From assembly GCA_023299965.1 (NCBI GenBank), contig JALZVN010000174.1:1-6191 (forward strand): 6,191 nucleotides of DNA, written 5' to 3'. Position 1 is the stretch's first letter. The number at the start of each line of letters is the position of its first letter. The notes beneath the pieces are model-generated. The model ran no database searches, was not told where the DNA came from, and was given only the letters and a program-made list of their open reading frames with translations. Shown piece by piece: positions 1-5,998 of the stretch. The position numbers and the translations under genes are program-made. This DNA comes from Saprospiraceae bacterium (GTDB taxonomy: Bacteria; Bacteroidota; Bacteroidia; Chitinophagales; Saprospiraceae).

Positions 1-1
1 G

Positions 2-1048
2 ATGTATACTTGGAATACTGGAGCAACTACTCCTAATATTGAAAACTTACCAAGTGGAGATTACTGCGTGACAGTCAATTCTACGGATGGCTGTGTAGCT
101 ACAGAATGTGTAACTTTAACTGCACCGGATGCTCTTACTTCAAGTGTCTTTATAAGTTCTGCAACTTGTGAGGCATCAGATGGAAAGATCAAACTTACTC
201 CTTCAGGAGGAACAGCACCTTATGGCTACAAGTGGAGCAATGGGGCTAATACAGTTGAAATAGACAACCTTGCACCTGGAGAATATTGTGTAACTATTTG
301 TGATGCAAATGGATGTATTTTTGAAGGATGCTACACTATTCTAGGTGGAATGAATGTGGAAGGAGGTCTCTCCAGCTCAATCATTTCATGCAATGGAGGT
401 AACGATGGATCTGCTAGCTACACTCCGAATGGCGGTGGCACTGCTCCTTTCACTTACTCCTGGAATACTGGGGAAACTACAAGCACTATCAATAATCTTC
501 CTGCAGGAACCTATTGCGTGACTGTTACTGATGTATTTGGATGTAGTGATAATGGATGTATAAATATTGCGAACCCAGCTCCTTTAACGATTACCGCTTC
601 TGGAACAAACACAAGCTGTGGAGAAAATAATGGAAGTGCAAGCGTTGCTTTCAACTTCAATGCAGTGTCTGTATCATGGACAGGCCAAGGCTTAAATGCG
701 ACTACAAATTCTATTGACAATCTTTCTCCAGGTACATATACTGTAAAGGTAATAAGTGAATCTGGCTGTGTAATAACAAGTATTGTTGTGATCGATCCTT
801 CTACTCCTCTTGAGGCAACAATTGCCCCTATGAATTCTACCATTTGCCCTGGAGAAACAGTAATACTTACAGGCATCTCTAATACCGGAGGTACTAGTTT
901 TGCATGGACTGCTACTGGCGGTTCATTTAGCACTAACGCGGGAGCGAATACTTCTTATACTATGATGACTCCAGGTATGTATACAATTACATTGCAAGCA
1001 ACAAATGCAGCAGGTTGTGTAGATACGGAAACAGTTACTATAACTGTA
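2..1048 (+). repeat. Array of five degenerate SprB/PKD-like protein repeats (about 74 residues each)
   Basis: A core of the form W-N/S-x-G, then I-x-N-L-x-P/A-G-x-Y-C-V-T, then D-x-x-G-C recurs. The core tryptophans fall at residues 4, 78, 154, 226 and 302 of the surface protein, giving spacings of 74, 76, 72 and 76. The first is cut by the window edge. Repeats 1-3 carry paired cysteines around the YCVT strand; repeat 4 has YTVK instead, and repeat 5 is closer to a plain PKD/Ig fold (TPGMYTITLQATN). The repeats have diverged at DNA level, so this is an old array, not a recent tandem expansion. Upstream copies probably exist outside the window. Confidence 0.85.
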
Positions 1049-2611
1049 CGTAATGACAACGACGCAATTTGTAATCCAAATATCGACCTAGTTAGTATTG
1101 GAGATTTTGTATGGTTTGATATTAACAACAATGGTATTCAAGATTCTGGTGAATTGGGAATTGAAGGTATAGAAGTAAAATTAATGACTGCAGGGCCTGA
1201 TGGTTTATTTTATACTCCAGATGATGTATTAATCATTACTGAAGTTACTGATCCATCTGGTTACTATTTGTTTGAAAATGTTGCTGCAGATGAATACATA
1301 ATCATGTTCTGCAATACGCTTCCAAATACAGAGTATACTTCTCTAGATACTGGAGGGAACGATGAGCTAGATAGTGATGCAAATCCATTGAATGGAAAAA
1401 CGGATCCATTTACAGTTGTGTCTGGGCAAATAGACGACTTATCTTTTGATGCAGGTATTATTCTTACTCCAAGCGGTTGTGACAATATCACAAATGCAGG
1501 AGATATTTGTTGCGATCAAATGATATGTGGTGCAGGAAGTCTTCCTGAACTAATTAGTAGTACTATGCTGCCATCTGGCGGTTCAGGTGCTATCGAATAC
1601 ATTTGGATGAGTTCTACTATTCCAGGACCGCTCAACATGAATACATGGACTATAATACCAGGCGCTACTAGTGCCTCTTATCAACCAGGTCCATTATTCC
1701 AAACTACCTTTATTGCTAGATGTGCAAGAAGAGTAGGTTGTACAAACTATCTTGAGACAGACATCATCAAGTTAGAATTGGCTCCTGCCCCAGTAGTAAC
1801 TATTAATAGTTTACCAGCATTTATCTGTTTAAATGAAACAGATATGTTTAACGCTACAGATGCTGGACCGGGTGCTACATATACATGGAACTTAGGAGAT
1901 GGAGCAAATCCAGCTACTGCAACAGGGCAATTCTTGACTGGAATATCATGGAGTACAACTGGTGAGAAAACTATAACGATTACTACTACTCGCCAAGGAT
2001 GTACCTTTGAATTGGCAAGGACAGTATTTGTAGGAGACTGCATTAATGATCCAACTCAAAATAGATTCATTGAATTTACTGCATTGCCAATTGAAGAATC
2101 AATGGATGTTGATCTAAACTGGAATACAAATAAAGACATGAATGATTTCCACTTTGTAGTTGAGCATTCTATTGAAGGTGACTTTTTTGACATCATCTAT
2201 ACAATGGACGGTGAAGAAGCTTACCAGAAAAAGCAGTACAATTTCGTAGATGAACTCGCAAGACCTGGAAGAAACTACTATCGCATAAAGCATATCAACA
2301 ATAATGGTCAAGTAGAATCAAGTGAAACAGTAATGGTTATTTTATCAAATGAACCATCTGAGAAATTCATTTTGTTTCCTAATCCTACAGTAGACTTCAT
2401 AATCTTCGAAAGTACAGTATTAACAGATGAGGAAGGTTTAATTATGATTTTAGATATGAAAGGTGCAATTCTAGAGCAAATAGTCATTCCGCCAAATACA
2501 GAACGTATGCATGTAGATGTAAATAATTTATCTCCTGGAGCGTATACTTTCTTTACTAAATATGGTAATATAAAATCACTCCCACAGATTATATTCAAAT
2601 CTGAGAGATAG
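2..2611 (+). CDS. Large modular T9SS-secreted surface protein (SprB repeats, SdrD B-like, PKD), 5' partial
   Basis: The frame is open from the window edge, so the ATG at 2 is probably internal and the true start lies upstream. Visible order, counted from that ATG: SprB/PKD-like repeats at about residues 1-349; an SdrD B-like domain at about 364-487 (VWFDINNNGIQD motif with clustered Asp/Asn, as in Ca-binding B domains); an Ig-like segment rich in Cys and Trp at about 490-595; a PKD-like domain at about 600-680 (YTWNLGDG at 627-634); an Fn3-like domain at about 690-780 (ending NYYRIKHINNNG); and a T9SS type A sorting domain at about 786-869 (FPNPTVDF). From family knowledge, such a C-terminal domain directs export through the type IX system and attachment to, or release from, the cell surface; SprB-repeat proteins include gliding adhesins. 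Adhesion is inferred and no ligand can be named. The gene ends in TAG and is followed by a strong terminator. There is no sign of a frameshift. Confidence 0.93.
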   Translation: MYTWNTGATTPNIENLPSGDYCVTVNSTDGCVATECVTLTAPDALTSSVFISSATCEASDGKIKLTPSGGTAPYGYKWSNGANTVEIDNLAPGEYCVTICDANGCIFEGCYTILGGMNVEGGLSSSIISCNGGNDGSASYTPNGGGTAPFTYSWNTGETTSTINNLPAGTYCVTVTDVFGCSDNGCINIANPAPLTITASGTNTSCGENNGSASVAFNFNAVSVSWTGQGLNATTNSIDNLSPGTYTVKVISESGCVITSIVVIDPSTPLEATIAPMNSTICPGETVILTGISNTGGTSFAWTATGGSFSTNAGANTSYTMMTPGMYTITLQATNAAGCVDTETVTITVRNDNDAICNPNIDLVSIGDFVWFDINNNGIQDSGELGIEGIEVKLMTAGPDGLFYTPDDVLIITEVTDPSGYYLFENVAADEYIIMFCNTLPNTEYTSLDTGGNDELDSDANPLNGKTDPFTVVSGQIDDLSFDAGIILTPSGCDNITNAGDICCDQMICGAGSLPELISSTMLPSGGSGAIEYIWMSSTIPGPLNMNTWTIIPGATSASYQPGPLFQTTFIARCARRVGCTNYLETDIIKLELAPAPVVTINSLPAFICLNETDMFNATDAGPGATYTWNLGDGANPATATGQFLTGISWSTTGEKTITITTTRQGCTFELARTVFVGDCINDPTQNRFIEFTALPIEESMDVDLNWNTNKDMNDFHFVVEHSIEGDFFDIIYTMDGEEAYQKKQYNFVDELARPGRNYYRIKHINNNGQVESSETVMVILSNEPSEKFILFPNPTVDFIIFESTVLTDEEGLIMILDMKGAILEQIVIPPNTERMHVDVNNLSPGAYTFFTKYGNIKSLPQIIFKSER

Positions 2612-2635
2612 CAATACCGTTACAATTAATTTATT

Positions 2636-2675
2636 AAGACCGAATATTCCTAACAGAATATTCGGTCTTTTTTTT
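2636..2675 (+). terminator. Strong intrinsic terminator of the surface-protein gene
   Basis: A perfect 14-bp inverted repeat, AAGACCGAATATTC at 2636-2649 and GAATATTCGGTCTT at 2656-2669, encloses a 6-nt loop (CTAACA). It runs into a T-tract at 2668-2675. It starts 25 nt after the TAG stop at 2609-2611, the expected place for a rho-independent terminator. Confidence 0.92.
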
Positions 2676-2919
2676 GTGCAAGTCAATGCATCTCTACTAA
2701 ATGAACTAATAGTATCTCATGTTGGTTTTACTATTAGAGAAACAGAACAACTAGCCCGCCCTCACACAATTATGTATAGTTCAGTCACTTAGGTAGATAT
2801 TTTATTTTTATTAACTATAACTTTAACACCTTTTTAAGGCTAAAATTGATTCTTTTATAGTCTTATATAAAATCGAATAGGAAAACTAATTCGGTATCTA
2901 TTAACTAAAATAGAAAGTT
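2676..2919. other. Gene-free AT-rich spacer
   Basis: This stretch lies between the surface-protein terminator and the next gene. I see no credible ORF, tRNA or RNA gene. It contains one 9-bp inverted repeat, CTAATAGTA at 2706-2714 and TACTATTAG at 2729-2737, with a 14-nt loop and no T-tract, so it is not a standard terminator. It presumably carries the promoter of the 2920 gene, but no clear Bacteroidota TAnnTTTG element was found; the nearest is TAATTCGG around 2887-2894, a poor match. Confidence 0.5.
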
Positions 2920-3510
2920 ATGAAAGATGTGATGCTAATATTTGTATTAACTGTTTCCATCAGATTTGCTGGATTGAGTCAAGTAAAAGAAACGTTTAGA
3001 GACAGTGCAAACACATCCACTATCGTAGTCATAAAAGAAGATGGTGGAATAGATCAGGAATTGCTTAATAAACATTTTGACCTCGATGACTTGAGTATGA
3101 ATGAGCAAATCATGATCACTACAAGTCCAGAGCCACTGCCAATAGAAGAGGCGACAGCAAGTATAGATGAAGATATTGAAATTTTCTTTGACTACATTGA
3201 AGAAGAAAAAATCAATGAAGAAGATGCTGCTGAGGCAAACCCAAGCGTCTCGAATATTGACACTCAAAATACGGCTAAAAATAGCCTTATAGATACTAAA
3301 AAAGAAAAAATTGCTACGCCATCAAATGCAAAAAGTACAGTTAGAGGTGCGACTACAAGAGCGAAGGGAAATTATCCTTCGAAGAGCTCATTTAAGGTTA
3401 AGAAAGCTGCTCAAAAGAAGTATTATTCTAAGTCGAAAATAAGAAAAAAGAAAAATAAGAAGCGAAATCAATTTAAAAGAAAGGGATCAAAATCCTGCTA
3501 CAGCTTCTAA
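2920..3510 (+). CDS. Exported charge-polarised protein of unknown function
   Basis: I do not recognise a family. The 196-residue product begins with a short hydrophobic stretch (about residues 4-20, MLIFVLTVSIRFAGLS) that reads as a weak Sec signal peptide with only one Lys in front, so a periplasmic or surface location is inferred. ATG at 2920 is preferred to the in-frame ATG at 2932 because it keeps that Lys. Residues 71-105 are strongly acidic (15 Asp/Glu against one Lys). After Glu129 there is no acidic residue to the end at 196, while about 23 Lys/Arg occur, densest at 159-191 (KIRKKKNKKR). It ends SKSCYSF with a single cysteine. There is no sign that the tail is a frameshift product. 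It stands alone between two terminators. Nucleic-acid or polyanion binding by the tail is possible but unproven; low-complexity composition makes database transfer unreliable. Confidence 0.72.
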   Translation: MKDVMLIFVLTVSIRFAGLSQVKETFRDSANTSTIVVIKEDGGIDQELLNKHFDLDDLSMNEQIMITTSPEPLPIEEATASIDEDIEIFFDYIEEEKINEEDAAEANPSVSNIDTQNTAKNSLIDTKKEKIATPSNAKSTVRGATTRAKGNYPSKSSFKVKKAAQKKYYSKSKIRKKKNKKRNQFKRKGSKSCYSF

Positions 3511-3511
3511 C

Positions 3512-3552
3512 AAAAAAGCCTTCATTTGAGAATCTCAAAAGAAGGCTTTTTT
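3512..3552. terminator. Bidirectional terminator between convergent genes
   Basis: AAAAAAGCCTTC at 3512-3523 pairs over 12 bp with GAAGGCTTTTTT at 3541-3552. Inside, a second 6-bp stem, TTTGAG at 3525-3530 with CTCAAA at 3534-3539, is separated from the first by a single A/A mismatch and closes a 3-nt loop. The T-tract at 3547-3552 serves the plus-strand gene ending at 3510. The A-tract at 3512-3517 reads as a T-tract on the minus strand and serves the gene ending at 3577. Placement only a few bases after the plus-strand stop fits well. Confidence 0.92.
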
Positions 3553-3576
3553 ATTACATGTGGTTTATTACCTTCT

Positions 3577-4248
3577 CTAATTTTTGATAGGAATCATTAA
3601 ACCTAAATTTAAAATTGCATTCTCGATATAAATACTTTCACCCTCTTCATTTCTGTTTATATCAACTAATCCTTGATATTTTCGAACCGCTAACAATACT
3701 CTAAAATTATTCGCAATCAATCGAGATATTTCCACTGTTGCATTAATCCCATAATCAATTTTCTCTAAATTTGAAGATTCTTGTTCTCTGCCTACAAGGA
3801 CATTTTCTTCATATTGAAAATTAATAAGCTTTTCTTTTAACAGGTATGCAGCAGATGGACCAAGACTTCCTGAGATTGTATATCTTCCAATGGCAAGGTT
3901 GAACTGAGGAAGAACTGCTAAAGTAAGATAATTTAAAGAGGCATTGTGTACAAAGAAGCCTTCTTGTGAGGGTAATTTGAATACACTATTCCCTCCTATC
4001 CTGTTATAGCTTAATTCTGATTTTAGTTGAAAATGCTTATTGACACCATAGTTGAAACTTCCCATAAAAGAAAGATTATTTACAGAATGTCTACTCAAGA
4101 CTACTGCTTCTACATTCTTGGTATAAATAGGGATTGCAGAGCTGGATATGCCTGCGCCAAAGGAAATAGAGCTTTTTTGAGCATAACCCGGAATAGATAG
4201 AAAAATAATACAACATGCAATGATGAAGTGAGTAGGTCTTTTTCGCAA
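3577..4248 (-). CDS. Outer-membrane beta-barrel protein, PorT-like (OMP_b-brl type)
   Basis: The 223-residue product starts with a clear Sec signal peptide: basic RKRP, hydrophobic FIIACCIIFLSIP, and a likely cleavage near GYA-Q at about residues 23-24. The mature part is a run of alternating polar/hydrophobic segments typical of small Bacteroidota barrels (for example SISFGAGISSSAIP, FMGSFNYGVNKHFQLKSELSYNRIGG, LTLAVLPQFNLAIGRYTISG, LGPSAAYLL, ILNLGLMIPIKN). Length and pattern fit the outer-membrane beta-barrel family related to PorT; actual PorT function in type IX secretion is not claimed, since such paralogues are numerous. The last residues lack the terminal aromatic usual in barrels. 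The start is TTG at 4248: an in-frame TAA lies only five codons upstream, at 4261-4263, and the first internal Met is near residue 62, well past the signal peptide. A possible AAGGA sits 9 nt before the TTG. The pair CC in the signal core gives only a poor lipobox. Confidence 0.8.
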   Translation of the reverse strand: MRKRPTHFIIACCIIFLSIPGYAQKSSISFGAGISSSAIPIYTKNVEAVVLSRHSVNNLSFMGSFNYGVNKHFQLKSELSYNRIGGNSVFKLPSQEGFFVHNASLNYLTLAVLPQFNLAIGRYTISGSLGPSAAYLLKEKLINFQYEENVLVGREQESSNLEKIDYGINATVEISRLIANNFRVLLAVRKYQGLVDINRNEEGESIYIENAILNLGLMIPIKN

Positions 4249-4260
4249 ATTTATAATTCC
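4249..4260 (-). promoter_or_regulatory. Possible Shine-Dalgarno-like site for the TTG-started barrel gene
   Basis: On the minus strand the sequence just before the TTG reads AAGGAATTATAAAT, placing AAGGA 9 nt upstream of the start codon. Bacteroidota genes often lack such a site, so its presence helps to support the otherwise unusual TTG start. The in-frame stop just upstream (4261-4263) overlaps the first bases of this purine stretch. Confidence 0.4.
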
Positions 4261-4288
4261 TTATTGTTTGCCCTTAAAACGAGATAGT

Positions 4289-4296
4289 CAAAACTA
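4289..4296 (-). promoter_or_regulatory. Candidate Bacteroidota -7 element for the barrel gene
   Basis: The minus strand reads TAGTTTTG here, an exact match to the Bacteroidota sigma consensus TAnnTTTG, about 40 nt before the TTG start at 4248. No good TTG-type -33 element is seen at the usual spacing; the region about 21 nt upstream only offers GTGTTA. A single 8-nt match in AT-rich DNA is weak evidence. Confidence 0.35.
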
Positions 4297-4356
4297 TAGT
4301 CTATTGCATGTGAATTTTAACACTAGAGACAGTAAACATGATGTTTTGAAATCTAT

Positions 4357-5697
4357 TTAGGCATCTGCCAATGCTTCTTTATATACTGCTAAGCATCTTT
4401 CACGTGCCTCTTTATGCACTACAATAGCTTCAGGATAGGCTTCAGTTCCATACTCAGGTACCCATTTTTTAATGTACTCAAACTGTTTATCAAATTTCTG
4501 CTGTTGGGTGTAAGGGTTAAAGATTCGGAAATACGGCGCTGCATCCGTTCCGCAACCAGCAGCCCATTGCCATCCACCACTATTACTGGCAAGATCAAAG
4601 TCTAGCAGTTTTTCGGCAAAATAAGCCTCTCCCCAAGACCAATTGATCAACAAATGTTTAGTTAAAAAAGAGGCAACAATCATCCGTACTCTGTTATGCA
4701 TGTGCCCCGTGTGATTAAGTTCTCGCATACCAGCGTCTACAATCGGATAACCTGTCATTCCCTTCTTCCAAGCTTCAAAGTGGTCTTCATCGTTGACCCA
4801 TTGTATAGGTTCATATTTTTTTCTAAAAGGACCACTCTCTACGTGCGGAAAGTGGTTTAAAATATTGGAGTAAAAATCTCTCCAAATCAATTCGCTCAAA
4901 AAAACGGCGCTTAAGGATGCGGACTTTCTTGCTTTCTCTCTAATGCTAATAGTTCCAAATCTAAAATGTATGCCTAATCGAGAAGTGCCTTCTACAGCAG
5001 GTAAATCTCGCTTATCCGCATATTCTTTAATCAATCCTTGAGTTACTGTGGTGCCAGGTATTTGGGTATCACTGCGTTCGAAGCCCATGGAAGAAAGGCT
5101 TGGAAGTGCTGTTTTTGCATGTTTTGCAAATCCTTTTGCATATTTCAAACTAGGATAAGATTTTAAAAAATAAGAATCTACTGGATTATTCCCTGGTTCG
5201 CTAACAAGTTTGGCTTTCCATACCTTCGAGTAAGGCGTAAAAACGGTATAGGGCAATCCATCTTTTTTCATCACCTCGGATTGATCGAAGATAACGTGGT
5301 CTTTATAGCTATGAAATGGTATCTTGTGTTCTGCTAAAAGATCTCCAATATTCGCATCTCTTTCTTTAGCGTAGTTTTCGTAATCTCTATTGGTAAATAC
5401 GGCTTGTACCTGATATTCTTCGAGAAGCTTGGTCCAAGCCTCTACAGGTGTGCTATATCTAGCTATCAAGCTACTTTTATACGCCCTTAATTGAGCGTTT
5501 AAACCACTCAAAGCGTCATGAATGAAAGTCACCCGAGGATCGCGCTTATCTGCAAGTTTGTCTAAGATAAGTTTGTCAAAAATAAACACCGGCAATACCG
5601 GTAATCCCGACTTCAGGGCATGATATAGTCCTGCATTATCTTCTAGTCTTAAATCTCTACGAAACCAAAATATGGCTACTTTCTTTTTCACACTCAT
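4357..5697 (-). CDS. phr: Class I deoxyribodipyrimidine photolyase (cryptochrome/photolyase family)
   Basis: This is a complete 446-residue flavoprotein predicted to split UV-induced cyclobutane pyrimidine dimers using blue light; cytoplasmic. The N-terminal Rossmann-like antenna domain starts WFRRDLRLEDN at 11-21. The FAD-binding helical domain holds EGTSRLG (236-242), ELIWRDFY (269-276), TGYPIVDAGMRELN (315-328), MHNRVRM (333-339), ASNSGGWQW (370-378) and TDAAPYFRIFNP. By my alignment to remembered E. coli PhrB, W300, W353 and W376 match the electron-transfer triad W306, W359, W382; N372 matches N378 near the flavin N5; W272 matches W277; E269 matches E274. These favour a repair enzyme over a signalling cryptochrome. 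H332 replaces E. coli W338. The segment between WVPEYG and YPEAIVVHK is shorter than in E. coli by roughly 20 residues, which accounts for most of the length difference. The antenna cofactor cannot be told. The barrel gene follows 108 nt downstream on the same strand. Confidence 0.96.
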   Translation of the reverse strand: MSVKKKVAIFWFRRDLRLEDNAGLYHALKSGLPVLPVFIFDKLILDKLADKRDPRVTFIHDALSGLNAQLRAYKSSLIARYSTPVEAWTKLLEEYQVQAVFTNRDYENYAKERDANIGDLLAEHKIPFHSYKDHVIFDQSEVMKKDGLPYTVFTPYSKVWKAKLVSEPGNNPVDSYFLKSYPSLKYAKGFAKHAKTALPSLSSMGFERSDTQIPGTTVTQGLIKEYADKRDLPAVEGTSRLGIHFRFGTISIREKARKSASLSAVFLSELIWRDFYSNILNHFPHVESGPFRKKYEPIQWVNDEDHFEAWKKGMTGYPIVDAGMRELNHTGHMHNRVRMIVASFLTKHLLINWSWGEAYFAEKLLDFDLASNSGGWQWAAGCGTDAAPYFRIFNPYTQQQKFDKQFEYIKKWVPEYGTEAYPEAIVVHKEARERCLAVYKEALADA

Positions 5698-5760
5698 TGG
5701 ATTTTAACAGCAATTCAATACTGATGTTCACTCTAGACGTATAATTAAGATTTTATTCTT

Positions 5761-5775
5761 GCTCCTGAAGGGAGC
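5761..5775. repeat. Short GCTCC/GGAGC hairpin
   Basis: GCTCC at 5761-5765 pairs with GGAGC at 5771-5775 around a 5-nt loop (TGAAG). No T-tract follows on either strand, so it is not a standard terminator. It lies about 64 nt upstream of the photolyase start and marks the left edge of the repeat-rich island. Confidence 0.5.
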
Positions 5776-5824
5776 CAACAGTAAAAGATGGGCAAAATCC
5801 TATGTCAGCAAGGTGAGCATAGTA

Positions 5825-5943
5825 AGTGCTGAAAGCACGTCACACGACAATGTGATTTTGTGGCGTACTTTGAGCACTTTTCGCAAAATACTCGGATACA
5901 ATGGGTTTCGCACATCGCTTCGCTGTCACGTGCCTTCAGCACT
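5825..5943. repeat. Long-range inverted repeat, 16-nt arms with one mismatch
   Basis: AGTGCTGAAAGCACGT at 5825-5840 and ACGTGCCTTCAGCACT at 5928-5943 are inverted complements at 15 of 16 positions, with an A/C mismatch at 5834. They are separated by 87 nt. A chance match of this quality in 300 bases is unlikely. The spacing fits either the outer stem of a folded RNA or a short palindromic mobile unit; neither can be decided from one copy. Confidence 0.65.
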
Positions 5944-5946
5944 AAG

Positions 5947-5998
5947 AAGTGATTTTATTGTCATGACAGTTTGGGGTACAATAAAAGGATAATCACTT
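5947..5998. repeat. Inverted repeat abutting the end of the beta-helix gene
   Basis: AAGTGATT at 5947-5954 pairs with AATCACTT at 5991-5998, and after a 6-nt one-sided bulge TTATTGT at 5955-5961 pairs with ACAATAA at 5978-5984. The loop contains most of the palindrome TGTCATGACA (5959-5968). Two bases of the TAA stop of the minus-strand gene (5997-5999) lie inside the right arm. It could act as a 3' hairpin for that gene, but no T-tract follows it. Confidence 0.55.

Larger units (their letters stand above)
5698..5996. other. Gene-free region upstream of the photolyase gene with an inverted-repeat-rich island
   Basis: No credible gene is seen in these 299 bases. The part from 5761 to 5960 has about 45% G+C by hand count (91 of 200), above the flanking AT-rich DNA. 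It carries a small hairpin at 5761-5775, a long-range inverted repeat at 5825-5943 and a further one at 5947-5998, described separately. The photolyase promoter should lie here, but no clear TAnnTTTG element was found on the minus strand within the 60 bases before its ATG. A structured RNA, a short non-autonomous mobile repeat or a decayed gene are all possible. Confidence 0.5.

Noticed and set aside
511..2598. Several minus-strand ORFs of 65-140 residues opposite the surface-protein gene.
   Set aside because: They are antisense to a well-supported coding frame, with no start context or family signature of their own.
2706..2737. 9-bp inverted repeat in the spacer, considered as a terminator or operator.
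   Set aside because: No T-tract, no nearby start, and AT-rich sequence makes such a match plausible by chance; kept only as a note in the spacer entry.
2947..3267. Minus-strand ORF of 106 residues opposite the charge-polarised protein gene.
   Set aside because: Its Phe-rich composition is simply the complement of the Lys/Glu-rich plus frame.
4334..4346. AAACATGATGTTT, an odd palindrome just after the photolyase stop, considered as an operator.
   Set aside because: One-base centre and AT-rich arms; no regulator gene or second copy to support it.
4414..4605. Plus-strand 63-residue ORF inside the photolyase gene.
   Set aside because: It is antisense to the conserved FAD-binding domain and has no independent support.
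5803..5990. A minus-strand frame interrupted by in-frame stops at 5926-5928 (TGA) and 5800-5802 (TAG), considered as a decayed gene.
   Set aside because: The open stretch between the stops is only 41 codons and no family could be recognised, so a pseudogene call is not supported.
5759..5992. Plus-strand 77-residue ORF starting with TTG across the inverted-repeat island.
   Set aside because: Weak start, no recognisable motif, and its sequence is largely built from the inverted-repeat arms; more likely non-coding.
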